A DNA stretch of 64,000 bases from Chelatococcus sambhunathii (GCF_001418005.1 NZ_LIOL01000009.1:93110-157109); one strand, 5' to 3'; shown: positions 17,772 to 26,163, counted from the stretch's first letter. Notes: a model not told the origin generated them from the letters alone. Translations and numbers: made by a program.

Positions 17772-18866
17772 ATGGCCAATGCGAAGTCGAACGGGGCGTC
17801 GCAGCCGCAAGGTCAGGGTCCGCAGGTCGAGGACGCTCCGGCGGCGAAGCCCGCAATTGCCGGGGCGCCTGCCGGTACGTCTGCTGCGATGCCTGCCTCG
17901 TCGGTACCGGCGGCACCGTCGGCCAAGTCCGCTATATCCGCCACGCCGACTGGGCAGGCCTCGTCCGCGCCTGCCCCGAAGCGACCGGAGCCTTCCGCAA
18001 GTCCCGCCGGGGAGGCAGCGGCAAAGGAATCGGCCGCGGAGGCCACAGCCCGGGCGTCCGCAGCCGGGGCGCCGCTACCGAAGTCGGCGTCGGCCGGGGA
18101 TGCACCGGCACCGAAATCCGCTCCTGCGTCCGAACGGGCCAAGGCCGCGACATCCGCTAAGGTGACGAAGCCCGCCAAGCCTGCAAGCGTTTCCAAGCCT
18201 GCAAGCGTTTCCAAGCCGGCAGTCTCGGCAGCCCGGACGACGCCGGCCAAGACGGCCTCTGGCGCCGGAAAGGTCGCCGCCGTGCCGGTGAAACCCGTCG
18301 GCAAGACACCATCCGCCACGTCTCGGCCGGCCGCGAAGGCGGCTCCGGTGGCTTCGTCGTCGGTGGTGCGGACCGCGCGGGCGGTGGCCCACACGGTGGC
18401 CGAAGCACTGGATCGCGGCGCAGAGGCGGCCCGACGGGTTGAGGCCGCCGTCGGCGAGCGGCAGGCTGCGTCGGGTGTCGAGGCGCTGACCCGGGTCGGC
18501 CTCACGCAAGTGCGTGACGGCTATGCAGTGGTCCGGCAGTCGCTCGAACAGCTGCAGGGTGGGCTCGCCGAGAGTGCCGGCATTGCGTCCAAGGGCGCGG
18601 TGGAGATCAACGGCAAGGTGCTCGATCTCATGCGGGCTCAGGCGGATGCCGCCTTCGGACTGTGGCGGCAAATGCTCGGTGCGGGCTCGTTCTCTGAAGC
18701 CGTGCAACTGCAGACCAAGGGCTGGCGGCAGGGCTATGAGATGACGTCGTCGCGTCTCAAGGACATCGCCGAGACGACGGGGCGCATCGCCGAGACCTCG
18801 ATCAGCCCCGTACGCCGCATCGTCGATACCTGGAGCAAGGAAACCCGGCTGAAGCGGGGCGGCTGA
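17772..18866 (+). CDS. phasin-domain protein with a long Ala/Pro/Lys/Ser-rich N-terminal region
   Basis: 364 residues. Residues 1-~200 are low-complexity Ala/Pro/Ser/Lys-rich sequence, reminiscent of PhaF-type DNA-binding tails, with a tandem ASVSKP repeat at ~136-150. The C-terminal ~140 residues form a helical phasin domain (GYAVVRQSLEQLQGGLAESAG ... FSEAVQLQTKGWRQGYE). PhaF-like proteins link PHA granules to the nucleoid; here the basic/Pro-rich part precedes rather than follows the phasin domain. It is encoded 36 bases after the first phasin. An 11-bp hairpin closes the operon. Confidence 0.85.
   Translation: MANAKSNGASQPQGQGPQVEDAPAAKPAIAGAPAGTSAAMPASSVPAAPSAKSAISATPTGQASSAPAPKRPEPSASPAGEAAAKESAAEATARASAAGAPLPKSASAGDAPAPKSAPASERAKAATSAKVTKPAKPASVSKPASVSKPAVSAARTTPAKTASGAGKVAAVPVKPVGKTPSATSRPAAKAAPVASSSVVRTARAVAHTVAEALDRGAEAARRVEAAVGERQAASGVEALTRVGLTQVRDGYAVVRQSLEQLQGGLAESAGIASKGAVEINGKVLDLMRAQADAAFGLWRQMLGAGSFSEAVQLQTKGWRQGYEMTSSRLKDIAETTGRIAETSISPVRRIVDTWSKETRLKRGG
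18178..18213 (+). repeat. 18-base tandem repeat, two copies
   Basis: The unit CCTGCAAGCGTTTCCAAG occurs twice head to tail inside the phasin gene, encoding two Pro-Ala-Ser-Val-Ser-Lys units. Its in-frame length (18) means copy-number change would not break the gene. Confidence 0.85.
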
Positions 18867-18924
18867 AAGCCCCCAATCCCGGGCGACGGAACGCCTTGCG
18901 GCCCCTGCGCGGCGCGCTGTCAAC

Positions 18925-18952
18925 AGCCCCTTCGCGACGCGGCGAAGGGGCT
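18925..18952 (+). terminator. hairpin downstream of the phasin operon
   Basis: Perfect 11-bp stem AGCCCCTTCGC (18925-18935) / GCGAAGGGGCT (18942-18952), loop GACGCG. There is only a weak T-run after it, so termination is likely but not certain. Confidence 0.6.
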
Positions 18953-19016
18953 TGAAATCGCAAAGCGATGCGCCTAGTTTCCGCCTGACTGCGGAGCCCT
19001 CGGCTCCCCGGGCTGT

Positions 19017-19093
19017 GCAGCTGTAGCTCAGTTGGTTAGAGCGCCTGATTGTGGATCAGGAGGTCCCCCGTTCAAGCCGGGGCAGCTGTACCA
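19017..19093 (+). tRNA. tRNA-His (anticodon GTG)
   Basis: All arms fold. The acceptor is GCAGCTG / CAGCTGT (first pair G-U), the anticodon stem CCTGA/TCAGG with loop TTGTGGA carries anticodon GTG at 19051-19053, the T arm is CCCCG-TTCAAGC-CGGGG, and CCA is encoded at 19091-19093. Position -1 is T and the discriminator base 73 is A. Absence of an encoded G-1 with A73 is the known alphaproteobacterial deviation from universal tRNA-His identity. Confidence 0.97.
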
Positions 19094-19130
19094 TTTTGTG
19101 TCACGACCTCTCCTCATCATCGACAGGCGA

Positions 19131-20330
19131 TCACCCCTGCGGGGCACTGTACGTGCGTGGCCGCAGGCGTCTTTCGCCGGCGCCGGGGGCGTCGTCGTCG
19201 GTCATGATGCAGTCACGGCCTCCGGCCTTGGCGGCATAGAGTGCACGGTCGCTTGCGGCAATGAGTTCGTCGAGCGTCGCAACGAGCCGCGGCCGTGTGC
19301 TCACTCCGACGCTGGCCGTGATCTTGATGGGACGGCCTGCGACATTCAGCGGCGTGGACCGCAGGGCGCCCTGGATGCGCTCGGCGACGGCGACGGCCTC
19401 GGCCAGGCCTGAAACTGGCAGGCAGGCTGCGAATTCTTCGCCGCCGAGGCGCGCGAATGCATCTCCCTCCCTGAGGCTGGCGGCTGCGATGCGGGCGAAA
19501 TGGGCAAGCGCCAGGTCGCCGGCCTGGTGGCCATGCCGGTCATTGACGCGCTTGAAGTGGTCGAGGTCGAAGACGAGCATCGCGATGAGCGGCGGATCAC
19601 GTCGGCCGTTCGCGGCCATGCCGTCGAAACGCTGCGCGAGGCCGCGCCGGTTCAGCGCACCGGTCAGGGGATCGGTCTCGATGAGCTGGCGCAGCCCCTG
19701 CTCGGTCTCCTCGACGAGGAGGCGGGCGCCGGCGATGGCGGTGGCCACCAGCGCGGCGAGCCCGGCGACGAGGGCCGCGGCAGCGAACCGGTAGGAGAAG
19801 AAATCGGCAGGTGGGAACAGCGCGGCGAGGATGAGCGACGCGACGTTCAGGCCGACGGCGAACCAGAAGATCTGGGAGAGCCAGCGCCGCGCCGGCGAGC
19901 GCCGTCCGGCTCGCCGCAGCACGGCGACGTGCAGCACATAGGCAAGCCCCGCCGTGCCGTTCGCCAGCATGATGCGGAAGCTGCCGCTGGCGGCGAAGAA
20001 CGGGGTAAGGCAGCCAAGCGCCCAGAGCGCGAGCGGCAGCAGGAACCACGGGCGCGGCTTCAGCTTGTCGAGAACGGAGAAGCCGGTCAGCGACAAGGCA
20101 AAGCCGGCGAGCGACAGTGCGACCGCGACCTCCATGGCCCACATGTCGGCGACATGGCCGCGCAGAGCCAGCAGCAGCCGGCCGACCGACATGAGGGCGA
20201 AGGCCCCCGACCACCAGAGGCTTGCCATGAACGCCCGGTTCCGCCACCAGACGACCAGAAGCACGATGGCGACCGTCGCGGTGGCCGACGACCATAGGAC
20301 GAGGGCGGTCACGAGATCGAGCACGTCCAT
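19131..20330 (-). CDS. membrane-anchored diguanylate cyclase (GGDEF)
   Basis: 399 residues. The N-terminal half (to ~225) has about six hydrophobic segments forming an uncharacterised membrane sensor. The C-terminal GGDEF domain contains GGEEF (296-300) and an intact allosteric inhibition site R287-xx-D290 exactly five residues before it. An active cyclase that makes c-di-GMP is therefore predicted. There is no EAL domain. ATG 20330 is used because the upstream in-frame extension has no domain. The stop is only 38 bases after the tRNA-His gene, which is transcribed toward it. Confidence 0.93.
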   Translation of the reverse strand: MDVLDLVTALVLWSSATATVAIVLLVVWWRNRAFMASLWWSGAFALMSVGRLLLALRGHVADMWAMEVAVALSLAGFALSLTGFSVLDKLKPRPWFLLPLALWALGCLTPFFAASGSFRIMLANGTAGLAYVLHVAVLRRAGRRSPARRWLSQIFWFAVGLNVASLILAALFPPADFFSYRFAAAALVAGLAALVATAIAGARLLVEETEQGLRQLIETDPLTGALNRRGLAQRFDGMAANGRRDPPLIAMLVFDLDHFKRVNDRHGHQAGDLALAHFARIAAASLREGDAFARLGGEEFAACLPVSGLAEAVAVAERIQGALRSTPLNVAGRPIKITASVGVSTRPRLVATLDELIAASDRALYAAKAGGRDCIMTDDDAPGAGERRLRPRTYSAPQG

Positions 20331-20584
20331 GCCTCGGGCACGCTGATGGGTGGAGCATTGCCGATACCGTGTCGCTGCGGCAATGGCCATGAATTTCGCA
20401 CGGGACTCGGCGGATTGTCGGCACCGTTGCTGGCCCGCGTGTGGGGCGGGCGTGACCATCGACCACCCTGGTACTATCGTCGGTCGGGCCTGCCGTTTCG
20501 AATTCGGCAGCAAGGAGCGGAGTGCCTCGCGGCGGGGCGCGTCATAAACGGGATGACGTTTCAGGGGAAGTTCAGGAGCCAGCC

Positions 20585-21658
20585 ATGAACGTCATCACGC
20601 GGACAGAGCCGGTGGAGGATGCACGCTGGCAAGCCGTGCTCAGCCGGGACGTGGCGAGCGACGGACGGTTCGTCTACGCGGTGCGGACGACCGGCGTCTA
20701 TTGCCGACCGACCTGCCCTTCACGCCGCGGCCGACGCGAGAACGTCGCCTTCTACGATACATCCGCGGCAGCGGAAGCTGCTGGCTACCGTCCGTGCCGT
20801 CGCTGCCGGCCGAACGAAGCGGCGGCGACCGTGGCGAGCCGCCATGTCGCAGCCGTGGCGCGCGCTTGCCGCATGATGGACGAGGCCGAGGAGATGCCGG
20901 ACCTCGCGGCACTTGCCGCGGCGGCTGGCCTCAGCCCCTTCCACTTCCACCGCGTCTTCAAGGCCGTGACGGGCATCACCCCGCGGGCCTATGGCGCGGC
21001 CCGGCGCGCGCGGCGCCTGCGCGAGGAACTGGCTCAAGCAGATGTCAGCGTCACCGAGGCCATCTACGGTGCCGGATTCAATTCCAGCAGCCGCTTCTAT
21101 GCGGCGTCGAACGCCATGCTCGGCATGACGCCAACGGCCTATCGGCGCGGCGGCGAGGATGCCGAGATCCGTTTCGCCATCGGCCAGTCCTCGCTCGGGG
21201 CCGTGCTCGTCGCCACGAGCGACAAGGGCGTGTGCGCCATCGCCCTCGCAGACGATCCGGAGGTGCTTGCCCGCGATCTGCAGGACCGTTTCCCGCGTGC
21301 CAGCCTCGTCGGTGACGACCCGGCTTTCGCCGCTCTCGTCGCCCGGGTCGTCGGGCTCGTCGACGCGCCCTCGCTCGGGCTCGACCTGCCGCTCGATCTC
21401 AGGGGCACGGCCTTCCAGCAGCGGGTGTGGCAGGCGCTGCGCGAGGTCCCGCCCGGCAGCACTGTGAGCTATGCCGATCTTGCCCGGCGCATCGGCCGGC
21501 CGGAGGCGGTGCGGGCCGTCGCCAATGCCTGCGCCGCCAACGGCCTCGCCATCGCCGTGCCCTGCCACCGGGTGGTGCGCCGCGACGGCGATCTCTCCGG
21601 CTATCGCTGGGGCGTCGAGCGCAAGCGCGCGCTTCTCGCCCGGGAGGCGAAGGCATGA
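20585..21658 (+). CDS. ada: bifunctional transcriptional activator/methylated-DNA repair protein Ada
   Basis: 357 residues. It has an N-terminal zinc methyl-acceptor domain with C40, C44, C71 and C74 (E. coli numbering offset +2), a central AraC-type helix-turn-helix (~95-185, LAAAAGLSPFHFHRVFKAVTG), and a C-terminal O6-methylguanine transferase with active-site C327 in PCHRVV. It removes methyl groups from DNA phosphates and O6-meG, and the methylated N-terminus switches on the adaptive response. The ATG has CAGGAG upstream. A 2OG-Fe(II) oxygenase gene overlaps its stop codon (ATGA), so both are probably induced together. Confidence 0.96.
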   Translation: MNVITRTEPVEDARWQAVLSRDVASDGRFVYAVRTTGVYCRPTCPSRRGRRENVAFYDTSAAAEAAGYRPCRRCRPNEAAATVASRHVAAVARACRMMDEAEEMPDLAALAAAAGLSPFHFHRVFKAVTGITPRAYGAARRARRLREELAQADVSVTEAIYGAGFNSSSRFYAASNAMLGMTPTAYRRGGEDAEIRFAIGQSSLGAVLVATSDKGVCAIALADDPEVLARDLQDRFPRASLVGDDPAFAALVARVVGLVDAPSLGLDLPLDLRGTAFQQRVWQALREVPPGSTVSYADLARRIGRPEAVRAVANACAANGLAIAVPCHRVVRRDGDLSGYRWGVERKRALLAREAKA

Positions 21659-22388
21659 CGGCCCTTGCGCAAATGACGCCGGACATCGCCGCCGACCGTG
21701 TTGCGCGCTACGGCTGGCCCGAGCTGGCGCGGGAGCTCGACGGCTTCGGCTGTGCCGTGCTGCCCGGCCTTCTGAGCGCGGATGAATGCACCGGCATCGC
21801 CGCGCTCTACGATGACGAAGCGCGGTTCCGCAGCCATATGCACATGGCGCGGCAGGGGTTTGGGTGCGGTGAGTACAAGTATTTCCGCTACCCGCTGCCG
21901 GACCGGCTGGCCGCGCTGCGCACGGCGCTCTATCCGCCGCTCGCGGAGATCGCCAATCGCGGGAATGCGCGGCTCGCGGTGGATGTCGTCTACTCCTGCA
22001 GGCGCGCCGATTTCCTCGCGCAATGCCACGCAGCCGGGCAGGCGCGGCCGACGTCGCTCCTGCTGCGCTACAGGCCGGGCGACGACAACTGCCTGCACCA
22101 GGATCTTTATGGTGAGCTCGCCTTTCCTCTGCAGGTCGCCGTGCTGCTGTCGCAGCCGGGCGCGGATTTCTCCGGCGGCGAGTTCGTATGACGGATCAGC
22201 GCCCACGCATGCAGAGCCGGGCCGAGGTGGTACCACTGCGCCGGGGTGGTGCGGTCGTCTTTGCCGTATACAACCGTCCCGTCGATGGCGCGAAGGGCGC
22301 CTATCGCGTCAACCTGCGCCATGGCGTCAGCCGCGTGCGCGCGGGGCGCCGGCACACGCTCGGCCTCATCTTCCACGACGCGACGTGA
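21655..22388 (+). pseudogene. 2OG-Fe(II) oxygenase, split by a frameshift
   Basis: The first part (21655-22191, 178 aa) carries the HQD motif (…NCLHQDLYGELAFPL) of a 2-oxoglutarate/Fe(II) dioxygenase and stops at SGGEFV. The continuing sequence is in the next frame (22188-22388, 66 aa) and holds the expected distal iron ligand and 2OG-binding Arg in YRVNLRHGVSRVR, ending GLIFHDAT. Rejoining them gives a ~244-residue protein of normal length, so one base appears to be missing near 22186. The start overlaps the ada stop (ATGA), pointing to a role in alkylation damage. Whether the shift is a real lesion, a sequencing error, or tolerated by re-initiation at ATG 22188 is open. Confidence 0.8.
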
Positions 22389-22394
22389 AGGAGC

Positions 22395-22418
22395 GGCGGC
22401 GGCCCTGGAGCCGCCGCC
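22395..22418. terminator. GC-rich hairpin between convergent genes
   Basis: GGCGGCGGC (22395-22403) / GCCGCCGCC (22410-22418), loop CCTGGA, between the dioxygenase end and the GST end. No T-tract. Confidence 0.45.
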
Positions 22419-22426
22419 CCAGGTGG

Positions 22427-23041
22427 TCAGCTGGCGCCGATGCTGCGCTGGAAGGCCGGGCGCTCGCGCAGACGGGCCACATAGCTGTCGAACACCGGGT
22501 CGCCCTTGAGGCCGGGGACGCCCATCATCATGCCCCAAGCCAGTTCCGCGCTGATATAGAGATCCGCCGCCGTGAAACGGTCGCCGAGAAGATGGGGACC
22601 CGGGGTGAGCGCCGTTTTCAGCGTCGCCAGCACGTCCTCATGGCCGCCCCAACCGGCCATGCCTTTCTGCGGTCCCTCGAGAGGCGCGCGCTTCAGCATG
22701 ACGTCGAGCGTCGCCGGCTCGTAGCAGCCGGAGCCGAAGAAGAGCCAGCGATAATAGGCGCCGCGGGCCGGATCGTTCGTTGCCGGGCTGAGCCCGGCGG
22801 CGGGAAAGGCGTCGGCCAGATAGGCGATGATGGCCGGCGTTTCCGTCACCACGACACCGCGGTGGACGATGGTCGGCAGCTTGCCCATCGGATTGATGGC
22901 GAGGAAAGCGGGAGCCTTGTGCTCACGCTTTTCCATGTCGAGCGTGACGACGCGGTAGGGCGCGCCGACCTCCTCCAGCATCCAGTGCACGATGACCGCC
23001 CGCGAGCGCGGGTTGTAATAGAAGGTGACCTCTTCGGACAT
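22427..23041 (-). CDS. glutathione S-transferase family protein
   Basis: 204 residues. It has an N-terminal thioredoxin-fold domain (1-80, with FYYNPRSRAVIVHWMLEEVG and the conserved cis-Pro and VTETPAIIAYLAD glutathione-binding turn) and an all-helical C-terminal domain with the DRFTAADLY N-capping motif (~160-168). It is a cytoplasmic enzyme for conjugation or reduction of electrophiles. ATG 23041 is used; a longer in-frame extension has no GST sequence. It is divergent from the BA14K gene. Confidence 0.92.
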   Translation of the reverse strand: MSEEVTFYYNPRSRAVIVHWMLEEVGAPYRVVTLDMEKREHKAPAFLAINPMGKLPTIVHRGVVVTETPAIIAYLADAFPAAGLSPATNDPARGAYYRWLFFGSGCYEPATLDVMLKRAPLEGPQKGMAGWGGHEDVLATLKTALTPGPHLLGDRFTAADLYISAELAWGMMMGVPGLKGDPVFDSYVARLRERPAFQRSIGAS

Positions 23042-23330
23042 GGGCGGCTCCCGCCGGTTGTAGGGATCGCAGATTGTACCGGCTATCGAGGAAGTCAACG
23101 GGAGAGTTGCGGCCCAACAGCCATGTTCCCGAACGTGAATGATCTCATGAAATGTGAAAGGCTCGATCTGCCGGAAAGGGAACCTGTGCCCGAGCCAAGC
23201 GTTCTGTTGAGGGATCGGTTTGAGCATCTCTCCATGAGGAACATTACCATTATTTAATTTCACATTCAGAATTGGTTCAGCGGGCCGGCGGCAATCTGGA
23301 CCAAGATTGAAAAAATGGAGGACGGGAACG

Positions 23331-23807
23331 ATGAAACTATTGCTTTCCATGACGGGTGCGGCGGCCTTGGCCCTGGCTGCCGTCGGCGCGAGCGGCGCCA
23401 CGGCGCAGGCCATGCCGCTGCGGGTGGAGCGCGCCCTGCCGGCCGGTGAGATGATCGAGACCGTACAGTATCGCTACCGCCCGCCGCGTCATGTCGACCG
23501 CGGTTTCTATCGTCGCGGCGATTATTACTATTACAACGGACATCGCGGCTATCGCTACGCACGGCCGGGCTGGCGCCGCTATAACGGCTGGTGGTTCCCG
23601 CCGGCGGCCTTTGCGACAGGCGCCATCGTCGGCGGCATCATCGCAGGTCAGGCCGTGCAGGCGGCGCCGCCCGCCTATCGGCGTGGCAGCGTTAGCGATG
23701 CGCACGTGCGCTGGTGCTATGACCGCTACCGGTCGTACCGCGCCTCGGACAACACCTTCCAGCCCTATAACGGGCCGCGTCAGCAATGCATCTCGCCATA
23801 TTACTGA
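23331..23807 (+). CDS. BA14K family exported protein
   Basis: 158 residues. The signal peptide ends near ATAQA (24-28). A Tyr/Arg-rich middle (YYYYNGHRGYRYARPGWRRY) and a hydrophobic Gly-rich segment (~88-106, possible membrane insertion) follow. The C-terminal WCYDRYRSYRASDNTFQPY...QC is the BA14K signature. In Brucella BA14K is an immunoreactive, lectin-like envelope protein. ATG 23331 has GGAGG upstream. It ends 7 bases into the convergent GntR gene's 3' end and is closed by the terminator at 23830-23855. Confidence 0.9.
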   Translation: MKLLLSMTGAAALALAAVGASGATAQAMPLRVERALPAGEMIETVQYRYRPPRHVDRGFYRRGDYYYYNGHRGYRYARPGWRRYNGWWFPPAAFATGAIVGGIIAGQAVQAAPPAYRRGSVSDAHVRWCYDRYRSYRASDNTFQPYNGPRQQCISPYY

Positions 23808-24556
23808 CGGTTGGAGGGAACTGATGGAGCCCCGCCTTGAGCGGGGTTTTCTTTTGTCCGGGAGCGACGGCGCGCCGGCCGCCTGCCTTCATGGGGCGCC
23901 GCATCGGCGAGCATGGCCCGGGTGACGCGCCAGCCGGCGAGGTGGTGGGCGCGCAGAATCTCGCGCAGCAGCGCCCCCGCGCGCTGTTGAAAGGCATCGA
24001 GAATCTGTGCGTGCTCGTGAAGCGCGCGCGCCCAGCGTACCCCGTCGAGGTTCCCCGTGTAGCGATAACGGCGGATGCGGGCACTCTCGCTGCGATAGAC
24101 CCGCGAGAGCGCGGCATTGTGGGCCGCGTCGACGATGCCTTGGTGGATCGCTTGGTTGAGGTGGAAATAACCCATCAGGTCGCCGGTGCCGTGCGCCTCC
24201 ACCATGCGCCGGTGCAGATCGGCGATGGCCGTGATCTCATCCTCCAGCGCCCGCTCGCAGGCGAGCGGAGCCGCTATGGTCTCGAGCCCTACGAGCACCT
24301 CTATCGCCGCATCGACATCCGCGAGCGATAGCTGCGTCACCAGCGCGCCGCGGTTTGGCACGATCTCGACGAGGCCTTCTGCCGCCAGAACCTTGAAAGC
24401 CTCGCGCAGCGGCGTGCGCGTGATGCCGAGCCGTTCCATTAGGGCGCGCTCGCCGATCCGCTCGCCCGCCGGCAGATCGCCGCCGACGATCATGTCGCGG
24501 ATCCTCTCGGCGACGACCGACGTCAGCCGGCCGCGGGACATCTGCAAGTTCTCCAT
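23801..24556 (-). CDS. GntR-family (FCD) regulator, cluster regulator 1
   Basis: 251 residues. N-terminal wHTH (~8-75, LGITRTPLREAFKVLAAEGL) and FCD-type ligand domain (~85-215, metal/ligand His in LNQAIHQGI and HEHAQILDA). FCD regulators respond to carboxylates and sugar acids. It is divergent from the SAF-domain dehydrogenase gene, with two palindromes in between (24572-24585 and 24630-24641). It overlaps the convergent BA14K gene by 7 bases, and its last ~25 residues (ARRRSRTKENPAQGG...) are read through the BA14K terminator and may be a run-on tail. Confidence 0.92.
   Translation of the reverse strand: MENLQMSRGRLTSVVAERIRDMIVGGDLPAGERIGERALMERLGITRTPLREAFKVLAAEGLVEIVPNRGALVTQLSLADVDAAIEVLVGLETIAAPLACERALEDEITAIADLHRRMVEAHGTGDLMGYFHLNQAIHQGIVDAAHNAALSRVYRSESARIRRYRYTGNLDGVRWARALHEHAQILDAFQQRAGALLREILRAHHLAGWRVTRAMLADAAPHEGRRPARRRSRTKENPAQGGAPSVPSNRQ
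23830..23855 (+). terminator. Rho-independent terminator of the BA14K gene
   Basis: CCCCGC (23830-23835), loop CTTGA, GCGGGG (23841-23846), TTTTCTTTT. It lies inside the 3' coding end of the convergent GntR gene. Confidence 0.85.
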
Positions 24557-24571
24557 CGATCTTCTTATTGA

Positions 24572-24585
24572 ATGCAAATATGCAT
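24572..24585. promoter_or_regulatory. inverted repeat, candidate GntR operator
   Basis: ATGCA-AATA-TGCAT, 16 bases upstream of the GntR start and 139 bases before the divergent dehydrogenase. Confidence 0.5.
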
Positions 24586-24629
24586 CATATTGGTTGAATG
24601 AAGCGGAATCTGTGAATCATGATAGCTAT

Positions 24630-24641
24630 ATTGCATGCAAT
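24630..24641. promoter_or_regulatory. perfect 12-bp palindrome, candidate GntR operator
   Basis: ATTGCATGCAAT shares the ATGCA/TGCAT half-sites of the repeat at 24572-24585. Two sites 50 bases apart between divergent genes suit a dimeric or tetrameric FCD repressor. Confidence 0.6.
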
Positions 24642-24723
24642 TTGTCATCATGTCCACGATGGGCGGCCTTGCCGACCCGCCAGTCGACAGAGGCAGCAAC
24701 GACAGGAGCGCCACGGGATCCCC

Positions 24724-26124
24724 ATGAACTACCATCGTTATTTCGCCACCGGGCGTCCGCCGGTGGAGACCGCCATCGTCGGCACCGGCAGCTTCGGTCG
24801 CAGCTTTCTCCTGCAGGCGCAGCACATGAAGGCGGTCAATGCGCGCATCGCGGTCGACGTCGATTCCGTCGCTGCTGCCGCGGCCTTGCGCGCGGTGGGA
24901 ATCCCGGCGGAGCGGATCCGCCGTTGCGAGACGGCCGAACAGGCGGCCGCGGCCTGGGCCGCCGGCCATTTTCTCGCCGCCGGCGATCTTGCCTGGGTGG
25001 TCGACCTTCCGATCGACGTCGTCATCGAGGCGACGGGCCACCCGGAAGCCGGCGCTCGTCACGGCGAACTCGCCATCGCGGCCGGCCGGCATCTCGTGCT
25101 CGTCTCGAAGGAGGTGGACAGCGTCGTCGGGCCCGAACTCGCCCGCCGCGCGCGGGAGAAGGGCGTCGTCGTGACGCCCGTCGACGGCGATCAGCCGAGC
25201 CTGCTGATCGGCCTCATCTCCTGGGCCGAGGTGCTCGGCTTCGAGATCGTCGCCGCCGGCAAGTCGAGCGAATACGACTTCGTGCTCGACGCGGCGGAAG
25301 AGGCGATCACCAGCAACGGTCGCACCGTTCCTGCGTCCGGCTTCGCCTGTCTCGGCCGGCTGGGCGATTCCGCGGCGCGGGAGCGGGTCGCTGCACGCTC
25401 CCGCGCCGCGGCGGCGCTGCCTCAGCGGGCCGTGCCGGACCTGTGCGAACTGCTCCTCGTCGCCAATGCGACCGGGTTGTCCTTCGACCGGCCGGACCTG
25501 CACGCGCCCATCGCCCGCATCGACGAGGTGGCCTCCCTCCTGTGTCCGGCGGAGGACGGCGGGCTCCTCGCGGGCACCGGGAGGCTCGACGTATTCCATT
25601 GCCTGCGTGGCGCGCACGAGGTCAGCGCGGCCGGCGGCGTCTTCGTCGTCGTGCGCTGCACCGACAAGGATACGTGGCGCATCCTCGCCGAGAAGGGCCA
25701 TCTCGTCAGCCGCACCGGCAATCACGCCACGATCCTCCTGCCGCGCCACCTGCTCGGTCTCGAGGCGGCGACGAGCGTGCTCGAGGCGGCCATTCACGGC
25801 GCCTCGACCGGGGCCGCGGCGCCGAAGCCCCGCTACGATCTCGTCGCGCGGGCCGAGCGCGACCTGCCGGCCGGGACGGTACTCGCCATGGGCGGGCATC
25901 ATCATACGATCGATGGTCTCGGTGCCGAGTTGCAGCCCGCCGCGCCGCTGTCGGCAGCGGCACCGGCGCCGTTCTACCTCGCCGCCAACCAGCGCCTGAT
26001 ACGTGCCGTCCGGCAGGGGGCGCTCGTCACCATGGCCGACATCGAGGTCGCCTCGGGCTCCGTTCTCCTGGCCCTGCGTCAGGCGCAGGACGCCGCCTTC
26101 TTCGGCCCTTCGGCCGCGGCCTGA
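24724..26124 (+). CDS. homoserine-dehydrogenase-like NAD(P) oxidoreductase with C-terminal SAF domain
   Basis: 466 residues. Rossmann domain (~14-150, AIVGTGSFGRSFLLQ), a central substrate domain, and a C-terminal SAF domain (~385-460, from RAERDLPAGTVLAMGGHHH). This is the COG4091 type, which includes the reductoisomerase-like DRL group and sugar-acid oxidoisomerases as well as uncharacterised dehydrogenases. It lacks the rest of a threonine pathway next to it, so true homoserine dehydrogenase activity is unlikely. ATG 24724 is chosen as the start of conserved sequence. It is convergent with the transporter genes and is probably controlled by the divergent GntR. The substrate is unknown. Confidence 0.75.
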   Translation: MNYHRYFATGRPPVETAIVGTGSFGRSFLLQAQHMKAVNARIAVDVDSVAAAAALRAVGIPAERIRRCETAEQAAAAWAAGHFLAAGDLAWVVDLPIDVVIEATGHPEAGARHGELAIAAGRHLVLVSKEVDSVVGPELARRAREKGVVVTPVDGDQPSLLIGLISWAEVLGFEIVAAGKSSEYDFVLDAAEEAITSNGRTVPASGFACLGRLGDSAARERVAARSRAAAALPQRAVPDLCELLLVANATGLSFDRPDLHAPIARIDEVASLLCPAEDGGLLAGTGRLDVFHCLRGAHEVSAAGGVFVVVRCTDKDTWRILAEKGHLVSRTGNHATILLPRHLLGLEAATSVLEAAIHGASTGAAAPKPRYDLVARAERDLPAGTVLAMGGHHHTIDGLGAELQPAAPLSAAAPAPFYLAANQRLIRAVRQGALVTMADIEVASGSVLLALRQAQDAAFFGPSAAA

Positions 26125-26140
26125 GGCGAGACAGGAAAAG

Positions 26141-26163
26141 CCCCGGGGCCGATGGCCCCGGGG
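26141..26163 (-). terminator. terminator of the pdxA-like–tctCBA operon
   Basis: Perfect 10-bp stem CCCCGGGGCC (26141-26150) / GGCCCCGGGG (26154-26163), loop GAT. On the minus strand it is followed by CTTTTCC, consistent with termination of the operon ending at 26215. It may also stop the plus-strand gene. Confidence 0.75.

Noticed and set aside
18178..18213. Repeats considered as a CRISPR-like or minisatellite array
   Set aside because: Only two adjacent in-frame 18-base units in a coding region; no spacers.
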